A DNA stretch of 64,000 bases, taken from contig NZ_CP065044.1 of assembly GCF_015689195.1 (NCBI RefSeq), positions 2,542,001-2,606,000 of the forward strand, in the 5' to 3' direction. Positions 18,445-28,458 of this stretch are shown here, one piece after another. The notes beneath the pieces were generated by a model. It was not told the origin of the DNA, ran no database searches, and worked only from the letters and a program-made list of their open reading frames with translations. The stretch is from Pectobacterium aroidearum (GTDB lineage: Bacteria > Pseudomonadota > Gammaproteobacteria > Enterobacterales > Enterobacteriaceae). Position 1 is the first letter of the stretch; every line of letters begins with the position of its first letter. A program made the position numbers and the translations under genes.

Positions 18445-19425
18445 TCAGCGCGATGCCAGCAGGCGGATCGATGCCTCACGCTCGCGGGGGGACGTCACGG
18501 GCGTATGGATGATGAACTCATCTACGCCAAAGCGCTGATGATAACGTTCCAGCTGCTGGTGAATGTGCGCTGGCGTGCCGTAAAGCACATTGCGCGGCTC
18601 CTGCACGATGCGAAAATCCGTTGCACCCGCCTGCCGAACAAAATTGTCGGCCTGTTCCTGACTTCCTACCGTCAGCGGCGGCTTGTTCTCAATATAAACC
18701 TTGTAGTTATGCTGCGTACTAGCTAGCGCCTCCGCATCCTCATGACGTTCAGCGGCAATCACCGACAGCGACAGCAGCGTCTGGGCGCTGGCGGGCTTCA
18801 ATTCCCGGTAGCTCAGAAGTGATTCCGTCAGCAACGTCTCACTGGCGTTAATGAACCCGGCGAAGACAAAGTTCCAGCCTAGCGATGCGGCTAATCGCGC
18901 ACTCTCCTGACTGGCTCCCAGCAGAAAGCGCTGTGGCGTGTGTTCCGGTAACGGCGTGGCATTCAGGCGCTCTGCCGTTTCGTCATGGCTATCGAGAAAA
19001 CGGTTGAGCTGCTGTAATTTCTCTGTGAAGGAAGCGCGCTCTGCCTCGCCGATTTCCTGCTGTAGCGCCCGCGTGGCCAGCGGCAGTCCACCCGGCGCTT
19101 TACCGATCCCTAAATCCACCCGACCGCCCGCCAGCGCGCCGATCACATGGAAGTTCTCTGCAACTTTATACGGGCTATAGTGCTGTAACATCACCCCGCC
19201 GGAACCGATGCGCAGCGTTGTCGTGTGCGCCAACAGCCAGGTGATTAATACCTCGGGAGAGGACCCCGCCAACTCATCAGAGTTATGATGTTCGGAAACC
19301 CAAAAGCGGTAATAGCCAAGCGCTTCTGCCACTTTCGCCAGCGATACGGTTTGCGCCAACGCCTGTTCCACGCTCATTCCTTCGGCGATGGGGCTTTGAT
19401 CTAATAAACTGAGCTTATATCCCAC
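18445..19425 (-). CDS. LLM-class flavin-dependent oxidoreductase (luciferase-like)
   Basis: The 326-aa protein has the bacterial luciferase-like TIM-barrel signatures: SLLDQSPIAEG at the start, FWVSEHHNSDELAGSSPEVL, and GGRVDLGIGKAPGG. This is the MsnO8-like subgroup. It starts at GTG 19425 with AAGGAAAC upstream. It is convergent with nothing and lies next to the M20 deacylase and second monooxygenase genes. A similar single-component luciferase-like gene (YtmO) accompanies the Bacillus ytm sulfur operon, which suggests a shared role in oxidising organosulfur substrates; the reaction is not known. Confidence 0.82.
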   Translation of the reverse strand: MGYKLSLLDQSPIAEGMSVEQALAQTVSLAKVAEALGYYRFWVSEHHNSDELAGSSPEVLITWLLAHTTTLRIGSGGVMLQHYSPYKVAENFHVIGALAGGRVDLGIGKAPGGLPLATRALQQEIGEAERASFTEKLQQLNRFLDSHDETAERLNATPLPEHTPQRFLLGASQESARLAASLGWNFVFAGFINASETLLTESLLSYRELKPASAQTLLSLSVIAAERHEDAEALASTQHNYKVYIENKPPLTVGSQEQADNFVRQAGATDFRIVQEPRNVLYGTPAHIHQQLERYHQRFGVDEFIIHTPVTSPREREASIRLLASR

Positions 19426-19766
19426 GATGTTTCCTTATTTTCAGTGATTATTCGTCAGCATTGTTTATTAAAAGTAACGGCTTATTTCAAAATCACTCGA
19501 TACAACTATATTTACCCAAGCATATTATTCTAAATAGAGCCTCACGATAAAATTAGTCCAGATAAAAAACAGAATAAGAAGCATGTTGTATAACGGTGTG
19601 AAATATAAATATCAATAACGGGTTTTGTTAGCAGAAATATTCATAATAAATGAATGCAAAATCGACCGCATAAAAAGACATGAAATATAACCAGACGGTA
19701 TTTATCCATAGCGCGGCTATCGGCTACCTTTACGATGTATAAGTTTTGTTAAGGAGGTGTATTGAT
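19426..19766. other. Divergent AT-rich promoter region
   Basis: About 340 bp separate the luciferase-like gene (minus) from the M20 gene (plus). The sequence is AT-rich with no ORF of note. It must hold both promoters, but I see no clear palindromic operator. AAGGAGG at 19751-19757 is the ribosome site of the M20 gene. Confidence 0.45.
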
Positions 19767-20963
19767 ATGGCTGAATCTATCCCCTGTTGTGATACGTCAT
19801 TTGAGCAGCAGCTTATTCACTGGCGACGGCACTTGCATCAGTACCCGGAACTGTCCAATCAGGAACACCAAACCACCGCGCACATCACCCGCTGGCTACA
19901 AGAGAAAAACATCCGCCTGTTGCCTCTGGCGCTAACGACTGGCGTCGTTGCCGAGATCGGTCACGGTAGCGGTCCGACGATTGCGCTGAGAGCGGATATT
20001 GATGCGCTACCGATAGAAGAACTGGTGGATGTTCCCTTTCGCTCTCAGCACGCGGGCGTCATGCATGCCTGCGGACACGACTTCCACACCGCAGTGATGC
20101 TGGGTGCGGCCTGTTTGCTGAAAAAACGCGAATCTGTCTTACCGGGTAAAATCAGGGTGTTTTTCCAACCCGCAGAAGAAGTTTCTACCGGCGCCAAACA
20201 GTTCATTCGTGCCGGTGCGCTTGCCGATGTGGCTGCTGTTTTTGGCCTGCATAACGCGCCCGAGCTCCCCGCTGGCACCTTCGCCACCCGCAGCGGCCCG
20301 TTTTATGCCAACGTCGATCGCTTCTCTATTCACATTACGGGCAAAGGTGCGCATGCCGCCAAACCCGAACAGGGTATCGACAGCATCGTCACCGCCTGCA
20401 ATATCGTCAATGCGCTGCAAACCCTGCCCAGCCGTAGTTTCAGTTCACTGGAATCGCTAGTCATCAGCGTCACGCGCATTCAGGGTGGCAACACCTGGAA
20501 CGTACTGCCGCAAACGGTAGAACTGGAAGGTACGGTACGCACCTACAATGCCGCGATTCGTGCAGAAATACCGGCGCGAATTGAGCAATTGATCGGCGGC
20601 ATTGCTCTTGCGCTGGGCGCAAAAGCGGAGCTGAAATGGTATCCCGGCCCGCCTGCGGTCGTGAACACCAGCGAATGGGCAGACTTCAGCAAGCAAATTG
20701 CCCGAGACGCAGGCTATCAGGTAGAAAACGCTGAACTGCAAATGAGCGGTGAGGACTTTGCGCTTTACCTTCAGGACGTGCCGGGCACGTTCGTCAGCAT
20801 TGGCTCAAACAGCGAATTTGGCCTGCACCATCCTCAATTCAACCCGGATGAAAGCGCGATTGCGCCAGCCTCACGCTATTTCGCACAGCTGGCGGAGGCT
20901 GCGCTGCACCGTCTGCGTACCACGAAAGTTACCCCTCCGCAGGCGGTAATGCCGATCGTTTGA
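19767..20963 (+). CDS. M20-family N-acyl amino acid amidohydrolase
   Basis: The 398-aa enzyme has the M20D signatures: an ALRADIDALPIEE segment, MHACGHDFHTAV with metal-binding Cys/His, QPAEEVSTGA with the catalytic Glu pair, and a late MSGEDFALYL and LHHPQF. It resembles IAA-amino-acid/hippurate hydrolases and Bacillus YxeP/YtnL. In the local pathway it would remove an acetyl group from an N-acetylated cysteine product. The start ATG 19767 has a near-perfect ribosome site 9 nt upstream; the 7-codon longer frame crosses that site. Confidence 0.85.
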   Translation: MAESIPCCDTSFEQQLIHWRRHLHQYPELSNQEHQTTAHITRWLQEKNIRLLPLALTTGVVAEIGHGSGPTIALRADIDALPIEELVDVPFRSQHAGVMHACGHDFHTAVMLGAACLLKKRESVLPGKIRVFFQPAEEVSTGAKQFIRAGALADVAAVFGLHNAPELPAGTFATRSGPFYANVDRFSIHITGKGAHAAKPEQGIDSIVTACNIVNALQTLPSRSFSSLESLVISVTRIQGGNTWNVLPQTVELEGTVRTYNAAIRAEIPARIEQLIGGIALALGAKAELKWYPGPPAVVNTSEWADFSKQIARDAGYQVENAELQMSGEDFALYLQDVPGTFVSIGSNSEFGLHHPQFNPDESAIAPASRYFAQLAEAALHRLRTTKVTPPQAVMPIV

Positions 20964-20985
20964 CGAGCGAGATACCCGGAGCAAC

Positions 20986-21024
20986 CACGGGGTGAGGCAT
21001 CCCTGCGGGAACCTCATCCCCGTG
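20986..21024 (+). other. Imperfect hairpin after the M20 gene
   Basis: CACGGGGTGAGG pairs with CCTCATCCCCGTG (one bulged base) around a loop of about 14 nt. No T run follows, so this is a 3' stabilising hairpin or weak terminator. Confidence 0.4.
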
Positions 21025-21061
21025 TCTCTCCTAATATCGGACTGACGTAATCAACTCATCA

Positions 21062-21098
21062 CCTCCGCCAGATTGATCTGACGGAGGCAGCAATTTTT
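21062..21098 (+). terminator. Terminator after the M20 gene
   Basis: CCTCCGCCAGAT pairs with ATCTGACGGAGG (21062-21087) with one mismatch. It is followed by CAGCAATTTTTA on the plus strand. Confidence 0.6.
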
Positions 21099-21147
21099 AT
21101 AAATCAATTAATTACGATGAGTGCATTAGGAGAGAAAGTTATACCGA

Positions 21148-21693
21148 TTAACCCCGAACGGCATGATAACGGCGGGAAAAATACACCAGACCATCCGTGC
21201 CTTCACCCTGCTTAATCGCTAATACCCGGCAAATAAAGATATCGTGCGTCGCCGCACTCACAACTTCCTCAACCCGGCAGTCAAACGCGACCAGCGCATC
21301 CCGCAACACCGGTGAGCCCGTATGCAACACATCCCACTCCGCCGCCGCAAACCGTTCTTCGGTTGATGACGGGCTGCCAAACAGCGTCGACAGCGTTTCA
21401 TGATGAGCGGCCAGCGTATTGATGCACAAATGTGTATTCGCCTGAAACGTGGGATATACCGACGAACCGCGATTCAGGCACACCAGCAGCGTGCCGGGCG
21501 TATCGCTGACGCTGGATACGGCGGATGCCGTAAATCCAGCCTTACCTGCCGGGCCATCCGTCGTAACGACATTGACCGCTGCGCTCAGCTTTGCCATCGC
21601 ATCGCGAAACGCCTGCCGGTCAACCGTAACAGTCGCCGCAGAAAGCGTTGCGTCATTCGCGGTTACGTGTCGTTCAACTATCAGATCAGACAT
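21148..21693 (-). CDS. NAD(P)H:flavin oxidoreductase
   Basis: The 181-aa protein is a flavin-reductase-like domain (RutF/HpaC/NtaB type). It has [21 protein letters not shown], then [23 protein letters not shown], and [10 protein letters not shown] near the end. It would supply reduced FMN to the divergently encoded NtaA/SnaA-type monooxygenase at 22014, and perhaps to the luciferase-like enzyme at 18445. AAAGGA lies 8 nt before the ATG. Confidence 0.85.
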   Translation of the reverse strand: MSDLIVERHVTANDATLSAATVTVDRQAFRDAMAKLSAAVNVVTTDGPAGKAGFTASAVSSVSDTPGTLLVCLNRGSSVYPTFQANTHLCINTLAAHHETLSTLFGSPSSTEERFAAAEWDVLHTGSPVLRDALVAFDCRVEEVVSAATHDIFICRVLAIKQGEGTDGLVYFSRRYHAVRG

Positions 21694-22013
21694 GGATATT
21701 TTCCTTTAAATACGGCGAGAGACATGATCGTTAACATTATACTAACAAAATAAGCCGCGTCATCATCTGAAATTTTTGAATTTTATTATCCATTTTTGTT
21801 GTTTTACATCATGCCCCGTCTCATCAATAGTGAAAACACGCTATTAACGTCTAATTAACCTTTCATTGAATACGTGAATCCCTCGTGATGGCTTGTTTAT
21901 TGATAGCCGATTTAGTGATGGATTATTTTCACTTTCATGAAGGTTAATTCAACTAACAATATGTTCGCTCAATTAATAACAAACACATTCAATTAATAAA
22001 AAGGTTCCTGATA
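21694..22013. other. Divergent promoter region of the monooxygenase cluster
   Basis: A 320-bp AT-rich gap lies between the reductase and the monooxygenase operon. Repeated TTAAT/ATTAA motifs occur near 21855-21990. It probably contains both promoters and the activator site (sulfur-responsive CysB or Cbl control is a guess). No ORF is seen. Confidence 0.4.
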
Positions 22014-23342
22014 ATGAGTGAAAAGCAACTCTCCACCAAGCGACAATTAAGACTGGGTTTAATATTACAAGGCGCTGCGGGAAATATGTCCGCATGGCGA
22101 CATAAAAACGTCGTACCCGATGCCAGTATTAATTTTGGTTTTGTTCTGGATGCGGTAAAAAAAGCCGAACAAGGGAAATTTGATTTCGTCTTCGTGGCTG
22201 ACGGTCTGTATATCAACGAAAAATCCATCCCGCATTTTCTCAATCGCTTTGAACCGTTAACGCTACTGTCCGCACTGGCCACCGTCACCACCCATATTGG
22301 CCTGGTCGGCACGCTCTCGACATCCTATTCGGAACCCTTTACTACCGCTCGGCAGTTTGCCAGCCTCGATCATCTGAGCAACGGCCGTGCAGGCTGGAAC
22401 GTGGTGACCTCCCCGCTGGAAGGGTCGGCGAAAAATTTTTCCCGCGCGCAACACCCAGAACATGCACTACGTTACCGCATTGCCGATGAATTCCTTCAGG
22501 TGGCGAAAGGCTTGTGGGACTCCTGGGAAGACGACGCCTTTATTCGTGACAAAACCAGCGGACAGTTCTTCGATCCAGAGAAGCTGCACACGCTGAACCA
22601 TAAAGGGGAATTCTTCTCGGTACAAGGGCCGCTGAATATTGGCCGATCCGCGCAAGGTCGCCCTATTGTATTTCAGGCTGGTGCGTCTGAAGACGGCCAA
22701 AAACTGGCCGCCAAACACGCCGATGCCATCTTCACCCACCAACACACGTTGGAAGAGTCGCAGCGTTATTACCGCGAGGTAAAACAGAAACTGGAAGAAA
22801 ACGGTCGTCGAGCCGATCAGCTACACGTCTTTCAGGGCGTCAGCGTGATTGTCGGCAACGATGCGGAAGACGTGGAGCGTCAGTATCAGGAAACCGCACA
22901 ACTGGTGACAATTGAGGACGCGCTCAATTATCTGGGCCGCTACTTTGAGCACTACGACTTCTCACAACATCCGCTGGATGCGCCCTTCCCTGATATCGGC
23001 GATCTGGGGAAAAACAGCTTCCGCAGCACCACCGACGAAATCAAGCGCAACGCCCAGGAAAAAGGCTTAACGCTGCGACAGGTCGCGCTGGAAGCGGCCT
23101 CACCGCGCCCAGTCTTCAGCGGCACGCCCGAACAGGTAGCAGATGGCTTGCAGCTCTGGTTTGAAAACGGTGCCGCCGACGGCTTCATCATTCAGGGCGG
23201 TACGCCGGATACGCTCAATCATTTTGTCGATCGCGTCGTGCCTCTGCTGCAACAGCGCGGCCTGTTCCGTCAGGAGTATCCCGGCTATACGCTGCGGGAA
23301 AATCTGGCGCTGGATTATCCGGTGAATCAATTCACGCGCTAA
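22014..23342 (+). CDS. FMNH2-dependent monooxygenase, NtaA/SnaA/YxeK family
   Basis: The 442-aa enzyme shows the nitrilotriacetate-monooxygenase-type signature ([17 protein letters not shown], then [43 protein letters not shown]). Such two-component enzymes use FMNH2 from a separate reductase, here the divergent gene at 21148. In Bacillus, YxeK and YtnJ oxidise N-acetylated S-substituted cysteines to break the C-S bond. The surrounding acetyltransferase, deacylase and importer genes make the same role likely. It is the first gene of a six-gene plus-strand operon. Confidence 0.85.
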   Translation: MSEKQLSTKRQLRLGLILQGAAGNMSAWRHKNVVPDASINFGFVLDAVKKAEQGKFDFVFVADGLYINEKSIPHFLNRFEPLTLLSALATVTTHIGLVGTLSTSYSEPFTTARQFASLDHLSNGRAGWNVVTSPLEGSAKNFSRAQHPEHALRYRIADEFLQVAKGLWDSWEDDAFIRDKTSGQFFDPEKLHTLNHKGEFFSVQGPLNIGRSAQGRPIVFQAGASEDGQKLAAKHADAIFTHQHTLEESQRYYREVKQKLEENGRRADQLHVFQGVSVIVGNDAEDVERQYQETAQLVTIEDALNYLGRYFEHYDFSQHPLDAPFPDIGDLGKNSFRSTTDEIKRNAQEKGLTLRQVALEAASPRPVFSGTPEQVADGLQLWFENGAADGFIIQGGTPDTLNHFVDRVVPLLQQRGLFRQEYPGYTLRENLALDYPVNQFTR

Positions 23343-23364
23343 TTCGCGCAACAGGAGATTCACC

Positions 23365-24300
23365 GTGAAGCGTTCCTCTTTTATCACCACGACGGGCATG
23401 GCGACATTATTGAGCACCGCGCTGGTCACTCACGTGCAGGCGCAAGATGCGGGATTCGTCAGCCGTATTGATCTGAAGGCCAACCAGATTCCCATTCGTA
23501 TCGTGAAAAATGACGAGGCCATCGCGCAGATCCCGGCTCATTTCAAATTCGTGACGCCGGGTAAGCTAACGATTGCCGTCTCGGCGCTCAGCTCACCGCC
23601 GCTGTCGCTGCTGGCTGACGACAACAAAACGATTGTTGGCAGTGATGCGGATATCGCGCGACTGGTGGCCGACGGACTCGGGCTGGAACTGAAACTGGTT
23701 CCCGCCTCCTGGGAAGACTGGCCGTTGGGGATCACGGCGGGAAAATACGACGCTGCCATTTTTAATATCGCCGTGACGAAACTCCGTAAGGAGAAGTTCG
23801 ATTTCGCCACGTACCGCATTGATACGCTGGGTTTCTACGTGAAATCAACCAGCAAGATTACGTCGATTAACAAACCGGAGGACGTTGCAGGTCTGAAGGT
23901 GATTGTTGGTTCCGGCACCAATCAGGAAAACATTCTGCTGGGTTGGGATCGGCAAAACCGCGCCAACGGCCTTCCGCCCGTGCAGCCTGTCTACGTCACC
24001 GATGATGCCGCCGCCAACCTGAGCATTCAGTCGGGGCGCGTTGATGCCTTTTTCGGTCCCCATTCTATCGGAGCCTATAAAGCGGCGCTGACGGGCAAGA
24101 CACGCATGGTCGGCAAAGGTCCGACGGTCGCTTACGTCGCGGTCACCACGCAGAAAGGTAACGGTCTGGCGCAGGCAATCAGCACTGCCATCAATGGCGC
24201 GATCCACAACGGCAGCTATGCACAGATACTGGATCGCTGGGGTGAAGACGATGAAAAGATCGCGCAGTCCGTCGTGAATCCGCCGGGTATCGGCGATTAA
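23365..24300 (+). CDS. ABC transporter substrate-binding protein, polar amino acid type (copy 1)
   Basis: The 311-aa periplasmic protein starts at GTG 23365 with AGGAG upstream and has a signal peptide ending near THVQA. The family-3 binding-protein motif FDFATYRIDTLGFYV and the segment GSDADIARLVADGLGLEL follow. Its neighbour at 24369 is a paralogue sharing long stretches, so the importer has two binding proteins, probably widening substrate range (cystine or S-substituted cysteines are inferred). Confidence 0.85.
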   Translation: MKRSSFITTTGMATLLSTALVTHVQAQDAGFVSRIDLKANQIPIRIVKNDEAIAQIPAHFKFVTPGKLTIAVSALSSPPLSLLADDNKTIVGSDADIARLVADGLGLELKLVPASWEDWPLGITAGKYDAAIFNIAVTKLRKEKFDFATYRIDTLGFYVKSTSKITSINKPEDVAGLKVIVGSGTNQENILLGWDRQNRANGLPPVQPVYVTDDAAANLSIQSGRVDAFFGPHSIGAYKAALTGKTRMVGKGPTVAYVAVTTQKGNGLAQAISTAINGAIHNGSYAQILDRWGEDDEKIAQSVVNPPGIGD

Positions 24301-24368
24301 GTCACAGTAACTCACCTTAAAAGTGACAATGTCACCATTATAACTAATAACCTGCAAGGGAAAGACAG

Positions 24369-25349
24369 ATGCAAAAAGAGATTGTCCACACCATCGCACA
24401 AACGGTCGCAGCCCCGCGCGTACGCACATCGTTTTTGACAAGGCTACTGACGGGATCGCTGCTGCTCGGCACATTTTCGGTCACGACAGCACAGGCGGCC
24501 ATCGACCTGAAAGCCAATCAGCAGCCGATCCATGCCCCGAAGAACGCGGAGGCTATCGCACAGATTCCGGCTGATTTTAAATTCGTCACACCGGGTAAAT
24601 TCACCGTGGCGATTGCCGCACTGGGTTCGTCACCACCGCTGGCGTTTCTGGCCGACGACAACAAAACCGTGGTGGGCAGTGAGCCGGATATCGCCCGGCT
24701 GGTGGCCGACAGTCTCGGGCTGGAATTGAACATCGTCCCTACTTCGTGGGAAGACTGGCCGCTCGGTGTGTCCTCCGGCAAGTACGACGCTGCCATCATC
24801 AACATTACCGTCACTAAAGAACGCAAGGAAAAGTTCGATTTCGCCACCTACCGCGTCGACTCACTCGGCTTCTATGTGAAATCCACCAGTAAGATTCAGT
24901 CCATTAAGGAAGCGAAAGACATCGCCGGGCTGAAGATTATTGTCGGCTCCGGCACTAATCAGGAAGCAGTGCTACTGGCATGGGATAAGCAAAATCGCGC
25001 CAACGGCCTGCCCGCCTTTCAGCCGATTTATGTCACGGATGATGCGGCCGCCAACCTGAGCCTGCAATCCGGTCGCTCAGACGCTTATTTCGGCCCCAAC
25101 GTGATCGGCGCGTACAAAGCAGAGTTAACCGGCAAGGTTAAGCATGTCGGTACGGTCAACGGCGGCTCCCCCAACATCGCGCATATTGCGGTCACCACGC
25201 GCAAAGGTAGCGGGCTGGTACAGCCGATTAATACGGCGCTAAACGGCGTGATTAAAAGTGGCGAATACGACCAGGTGCTAAACCGCTGGGGAGAAAGCAT
25301 TGAGCGTATCGATCGTTCAGAAATCAATCCACCGGGACTGGGCGATTAA
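24369..25349 (+). CDS. ABC transporter substrate-binding protein, polar amino acid type (copy 2)
   Basis: The 326-aa paralogue of the preceding gene has a longer signal region ending around VTTAQA. The two share IDLKANQ(I/Q)PI near the N-terminus, the FDFATYR block, GLK(V/I)IVGSGTNQE, the DDAAANLS stretch and a common C-terminal INPPGLGD-like end. The tandem arrangement points to gene duplication. AAGGGA lies before the ATG. It delivers substrate to the permease at 26070. Confidence 0.85.
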   Translation: MQKEIVHTIAQTVAAPRVRTSFLTRLLTGSLLLGTFSVTTAQAAIDLKANQQPIHAPKNAEAIAQIPADFKFVTPGKFTVAIAALGSSPPLAFLADDNKTVVGSEPDIARLVADSLGLELNIVPTSWEDWPLGVSSGKYDAAIINITVTKERKEKFDFATYRVDSLGFYVKSTSKIQSIKEAKDIAGLKIIVGSGTNQEAVLLAWDKQNRANGLPAFQPIYVTDDAAANLSLQSGRSDAYFGPNVIGAYKAELTGKVKHVGTVNGGSPNIAHIAVTTRKGSGLVQPINTALNGVIKSGEYDQVLNRWGESIERIDRSEINPPGLGD

Positions 25350-25434
25350 TAGCGCCCGATGGCTATCGGGATACCACGATCGAAACGTCACGGTCACCGA
25401 TAGCCCGTATAGGTAAATGAATCAGGAGCACGCC

Positions 25435-25989
25435 ATGTCCGATGACATCTTCATTGTTACTCAGCCCGAAGACCCTATCGTGGCCCCGATTATCGACGGC
25501 CTGTTCGCGGAATATGAACAGCGCTATGGCGACTTTTTTGGCGAGCGGGAAAGCGATCCGCCGGGAATTTACCAGCAGCCACACGGCATTTTTATTGCGC
25601 TGCTACGTCAAGGTGTACCAATTGCTACTGGCGCGTTTAAACGCTACGACAGTACCACCGCCGAAATTAAGCGGGTATGGACGGATAACGCACTACGCCG
25701 CCAGGGGTTGGCAGGGAAAGTCATGCAAGAGTTGGAGCAACACGCTCGCCGGTTAGGCTATCAGCACTTTTTCCTGACGACCGGTTTCCGACAGCCCGAA
25801 GCTGTGAGGCTCTATCTGAGCCACGGTTACTCGCCTCAGTTCGATATCAGCGTCGATCCGGTGACCTACAGTATTCCGCCTTACGATGGGCGACTGCCGT
25901 TTAAGAAAGCGTTGTTTGACGCGACGACGACGCGGGCAGCCCGGCAAACGGAAGTCGATCTTATCGCTCGCCATTTGAAAGTGTGTTAA
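25435..25989 (+). CDS. GNAT-family N-acetyltransferase
   Basis: The 184-aa protein has the GNAT acetyl-CoA signature RRQGLAGKVMQELEQHARRLG preceded by the beta-strand TAEIKRVWT. Bacillus YxeL and YtmI, also GNATs, acetylate the imported S-substituted cysteine before oxidation, and this gene holds the same operon position. The ATG at 25435 has AGGAG 8 nt upstream; an ATG six codons earlier has no such site. Confidence 0.82.
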   Translation: MSDDIFIVTQPEDPIVAPIIDGLFAEYEQRYGDFFGERESDPPGIYQQPHGIFIALLRQGVPIATGAFKRYDSTTAEIKRVWTDNALRRQGLAGKVMQELEQHARRLGYQHFFLTTGFRQPEAVRLYLSHGYSPQFDISVDPVTYSIPPYDGRLPFKKALFDATTTRAARQTEVDLIARHLKVC

Positions 25990-26069
25990 CCCAGCGCACC
26001 GCGACTCACCCTGTGCGGTGATGAAGAGCAAAGGACATTTTTCAAAATCACCTGCAAAGAGTATCGATT

Positions 26070-27014
26070 ATGACGCAATCTCTACATACGTCTTCTCAGC
26101 AAGCACCGCTAAGCCAGGCGCAGGACGCGCCGTTGCGCATCGTTCCTGCGCGTTATCCTTTTCGTTTTGCCGGCGCGCTGTTTTCGCTGTTTATTTTTGC
26201 CGCGATTATTCAGTCAATTGCGCTGAATCCACGCTGGGAATGGTCGGTATTTGCCGAGTGGTTTTTTAATCCGGTTATTCTCACCGGTCTGGGGCAAACG
26301 CTGCTGCTGACCGCACTTGGCACATTATTCAGCATTGTTTTCGGCACCGCGTTAGCGCTGGCTCGGCTTTCGCCGTCTTATCTGCTCTCCACTCTGTCGT
26401 GGCTGTATATCTGGCTATTCCGGTCACTGCCGCTGATTCTGGTGCTGATTATTCTCTACAATTTCTCGTATCTCTATGACGAGCTGGCGTTCGGGATTCC
26501 CTTCACTTCCGTTGTCTTTCTGCGCTACCCGACGATTGATTTGCTGGATCAATTTTCCGTCGCCGTGCTTGGCCTGACGCTGGTGCAGTCCGCCTATACG
26601 GCGGAAATTATTCGCGGCGGGATTCTCGGTGTGGATGCTGGCCAGTTTGAAGCCTCGGCCGCACTCGGCCTACCCGGCGGTCGCCGGACAGTACGTATCA
26701 TTCTGCCGCAGGCGCTGCGCTCCATTCTGCCCACCGGTTTCAACGAGATCATCAGTTTGGCGAAAGGTACGTCGATCGTTTATGTGCTGGCACTGCCGGA
26801 GCTGTTCTATACCGTTCAGGTCATCTACAACCGTACGCAGCAAGTTATCCCACTGCTGATGGTCGCCACCATCTGGTATCTGCTGATCACCACGGTGCTA
26901 TCCGTCATCCAATACTACGTGGAACGCTATGTGTCTCGCGGTGCCGTGCGTGAAATGCCGCCGACGCCGCGCCAGAGACTCGTCCGTATCCTGACGCGCA
27001 AGCGCGCACGTTAA
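26070..27014 (+). CDS. ABC transporter permease, HisMQ type
   Basis: The 314-aa inner-membrane protein has about five to six transmembrane segments. The permease EAA loop is visible as EASAALGLPGGRRTVRIILPQAL. The N-terminal 40 residues are cytoplasmic and proline-rich. It forms the channel for the amino-acid-type importer with the ATPase encoded 24 nt downstream; a homodimer is likely because only one permease gene is present. Confidence 0.87.
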   Translation: MTQSLHTSSQQAPLSQAQDAPLRIVPARYPFRFAGALFSLFIFAAIIQSIALNPRWEWSVFAEWFFNPVILTGLGQTLLLTALGTLFSIVFGTALALARLSPSYLLSTLSWLYIWLFRSLPLILVLIILYNFSYLYDELAFGIPFTSVVFLRYPTIDLLDQFSVAVLGLTLVQSAYTAEIIRGGILGVDAGQFEASAALGLPGGRRTVRIILPQALRSILPTGFNEIISLAKGTSIVYVLALPELFYTVQVIYNRTQQVIPLLMVATIWYLLITTVLSVIQYYVERYVSRGAVREMPPTPRQRLVRILTRKRAR

Positions 27015-27038
27015 CTCACCCGATTCTGGAGATTCACC

Positions 27039-27863
27039 ATGTCTGAAGCTATCGACTACTTTGCTCACACGCGCTCCACCGCTCAGCCACAAGCAGAAAG
27101 CGCGCGTGGGCTGATTGAGATTCGCAACGTGGCGAAGCATTTTGGTCAACACAAAGCGCTGGAGGATATCAATCTGACGCTGGCGCCCGGTTCCGTCACG
27201 GTAATCCTCGGCCCATCCGGTTCGGGGAAATCCACGCTGCTACGCACGATTAACCATCTTGAACGCGTAGATGAAGGGTTTATCCGCATCGACGGCGACT
27301 ACATCGGCTATCGCCGCAAAGGGAATACGCTCTATGAATTGAAAGAAAAGGACGTGCTGCGTCAGCGCATCAATGTCGGTTATGTGTTTCAGAACTTCAA
27401 TCTGTTCCCCCACCTTTCCGTGTTGGAAAACATCATTGAAGCTCCGCTGGCACATAAGCTGTATTCACGTCAGGAGGCGGAAGATATCGCCTTTACCCTG
27501 TTGGAAAGCGTCGGTCTGCGTCACAAGGCGCAATCTTATCCCCGCCACCTTTCCGGTGGTCAGCAGCAGCGCGTCGCCATCGCCCGCGCGCTGGCGCTTA
27601 AGCCGAAAGTAATGCTGTTTGATGAACCGACGTCCGCCCTCGATCCCGAACTGGTCGGCGAGGTGCTGGACGTAATCAAATCACTTGCCCGCTCCGGCGT
27701 GACGTTGGTTGTTGTCACACATGAAATCGGCTTTGCGCGCGAAGTGGCCGACCGCGTGGTGTTTATGGTCGATGGCAAAATCGTCGAAAGCGGAGATTCC
27801 TGGCAGGTACTAAATCACCCCCGCCACCCGCGGACAATCAACTTTTTGAATAAGGTGCTGTAA
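27039..27863 (+). CDS. ABC transporter ATP-binding protein, polar amino acid type
   Basis: The 274-aa ATPase has Walker [11 protein letters not shown]-loop [12 protein letters not shown], signature [15 protein letters not shown], Walker [14 protein letters not shown] and the switch His in VVTHEIGFA. It energises the importer with the permease at 26070 and the two binding proteins. It is the last gene of the operon. Confidence 0.9.
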   Translation: MSEAIDYFAHTRSTAQPQAESARGLIEIRNVAKHFGQHKALEDINLTLAPGSVTVILGPSGSGKSTLLRTINHLERVDEGFIRIDGDYIGYRRKGNTLYELKEKDVLRQRINVGYVFQNFNLFPHLSVLENIIEAPLAHKLYSRQEAEDIAFTLLESVGLRHKAQSYPRHLSGGQQQRVAIARALALKPKVMLFDEPTSALDPELVGEVLDVIKSLARSGVTLVVVTHEIGFAREVADRVVFMVDGKIVESGDSWQVLNHPRHPRTINFLNKVL

Positions 27864-27899
27864 AGAAATAAAAGTGTCAGTTATCGATAACAATCGGAA

Positions 27900-27920
27900 A
27901 GGCTCACTGCGAGTGAGCCT
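27900..27920. other. Perfect hairpin between convergent genes
   Basis: AGGCTCACT-GCG-AGTGAGCCT is a perfect 9-bp stem 37 nt after the ABC ATPase stop and 22 nt from the convergent gene's stop. There is no T run on the plus strand and a weak TTT on the minus strand, so it may act as a bidirectional weak terminator. Confidence 0.5.
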
Positions 27921-27941
27921 GACGAGAGCATGCATAAATCA

Positions 27942-28391
27942 TTATTTTGCAGATAATGGCTCAATATACGGGCTGCTATAAACCTGAACCATCACGCTTT
28001 TATCCGTATCAAACGTCGCAACCGTCACAACCTCATTAGTGCCAGCCACTCGCCAACATTCAGCCTCAACATCGCAACGCTCCTGCTTCTTATAACCCAT
28101 CGACGTCAGATAAGTATGAACCTTGTTGGTATCTTCAGTGCCATAGAAGTTCACCGTCCATACTTTAGCTTCCGGGCCGGTTACGTTCGAAAAATTGAAG
28201 TCATAGCGTGCGGTAATGCGCGGCATATTTTTCAGAATATCGGGGGTATAGAACGCATATTCCCTTTCATCCTGTTCGCTATAGTGCGCGCTACTGGCAA
28301 AATTCATTTTGACATAGGGCCATATCGTACCGATCACAGCCGCAACAACGATGATGCCGATAATAGCAAACATTTTCAGCGGTTTACTCAT
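27942..28391 (-). CDS. Membrane-anchored hypothetical protein
   Basis: The 149-aa protein has one N-terminal membrane helix (MFAIIGIIVVAAVIGTIW) and a periplasmic domain of about 120 residues. A Cys pair (ERCDVEAECWRV) could form a disulfide. No recognised family. It converges with the ABC importer and lies 67 nt after the start side of urtE, but each has its own spacing, so it is probably a single gene. Confidence 0.6.
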   Translation of the reverse strand: MSKPLKMFAIIGIIVVAAVIGTIWPYVKMNFASSAHYSEQDEREYAFYTPDILKNMPRITARYDFNFSNVTGPEAKVWTVNFYGTEDTNKVHTYLTSMGYKKQERCDVEAECWRVAGTNEVVTVATFDTDKSVMVQVYSSPYIEPLSAK

Positions 28392-28458
28392 CCTTAAGTT
28401 CCTTTTAACTCTTGCTCGCTCGGTCTGAAATTTTTGTACTCACGGCATGAAGCTAAAG

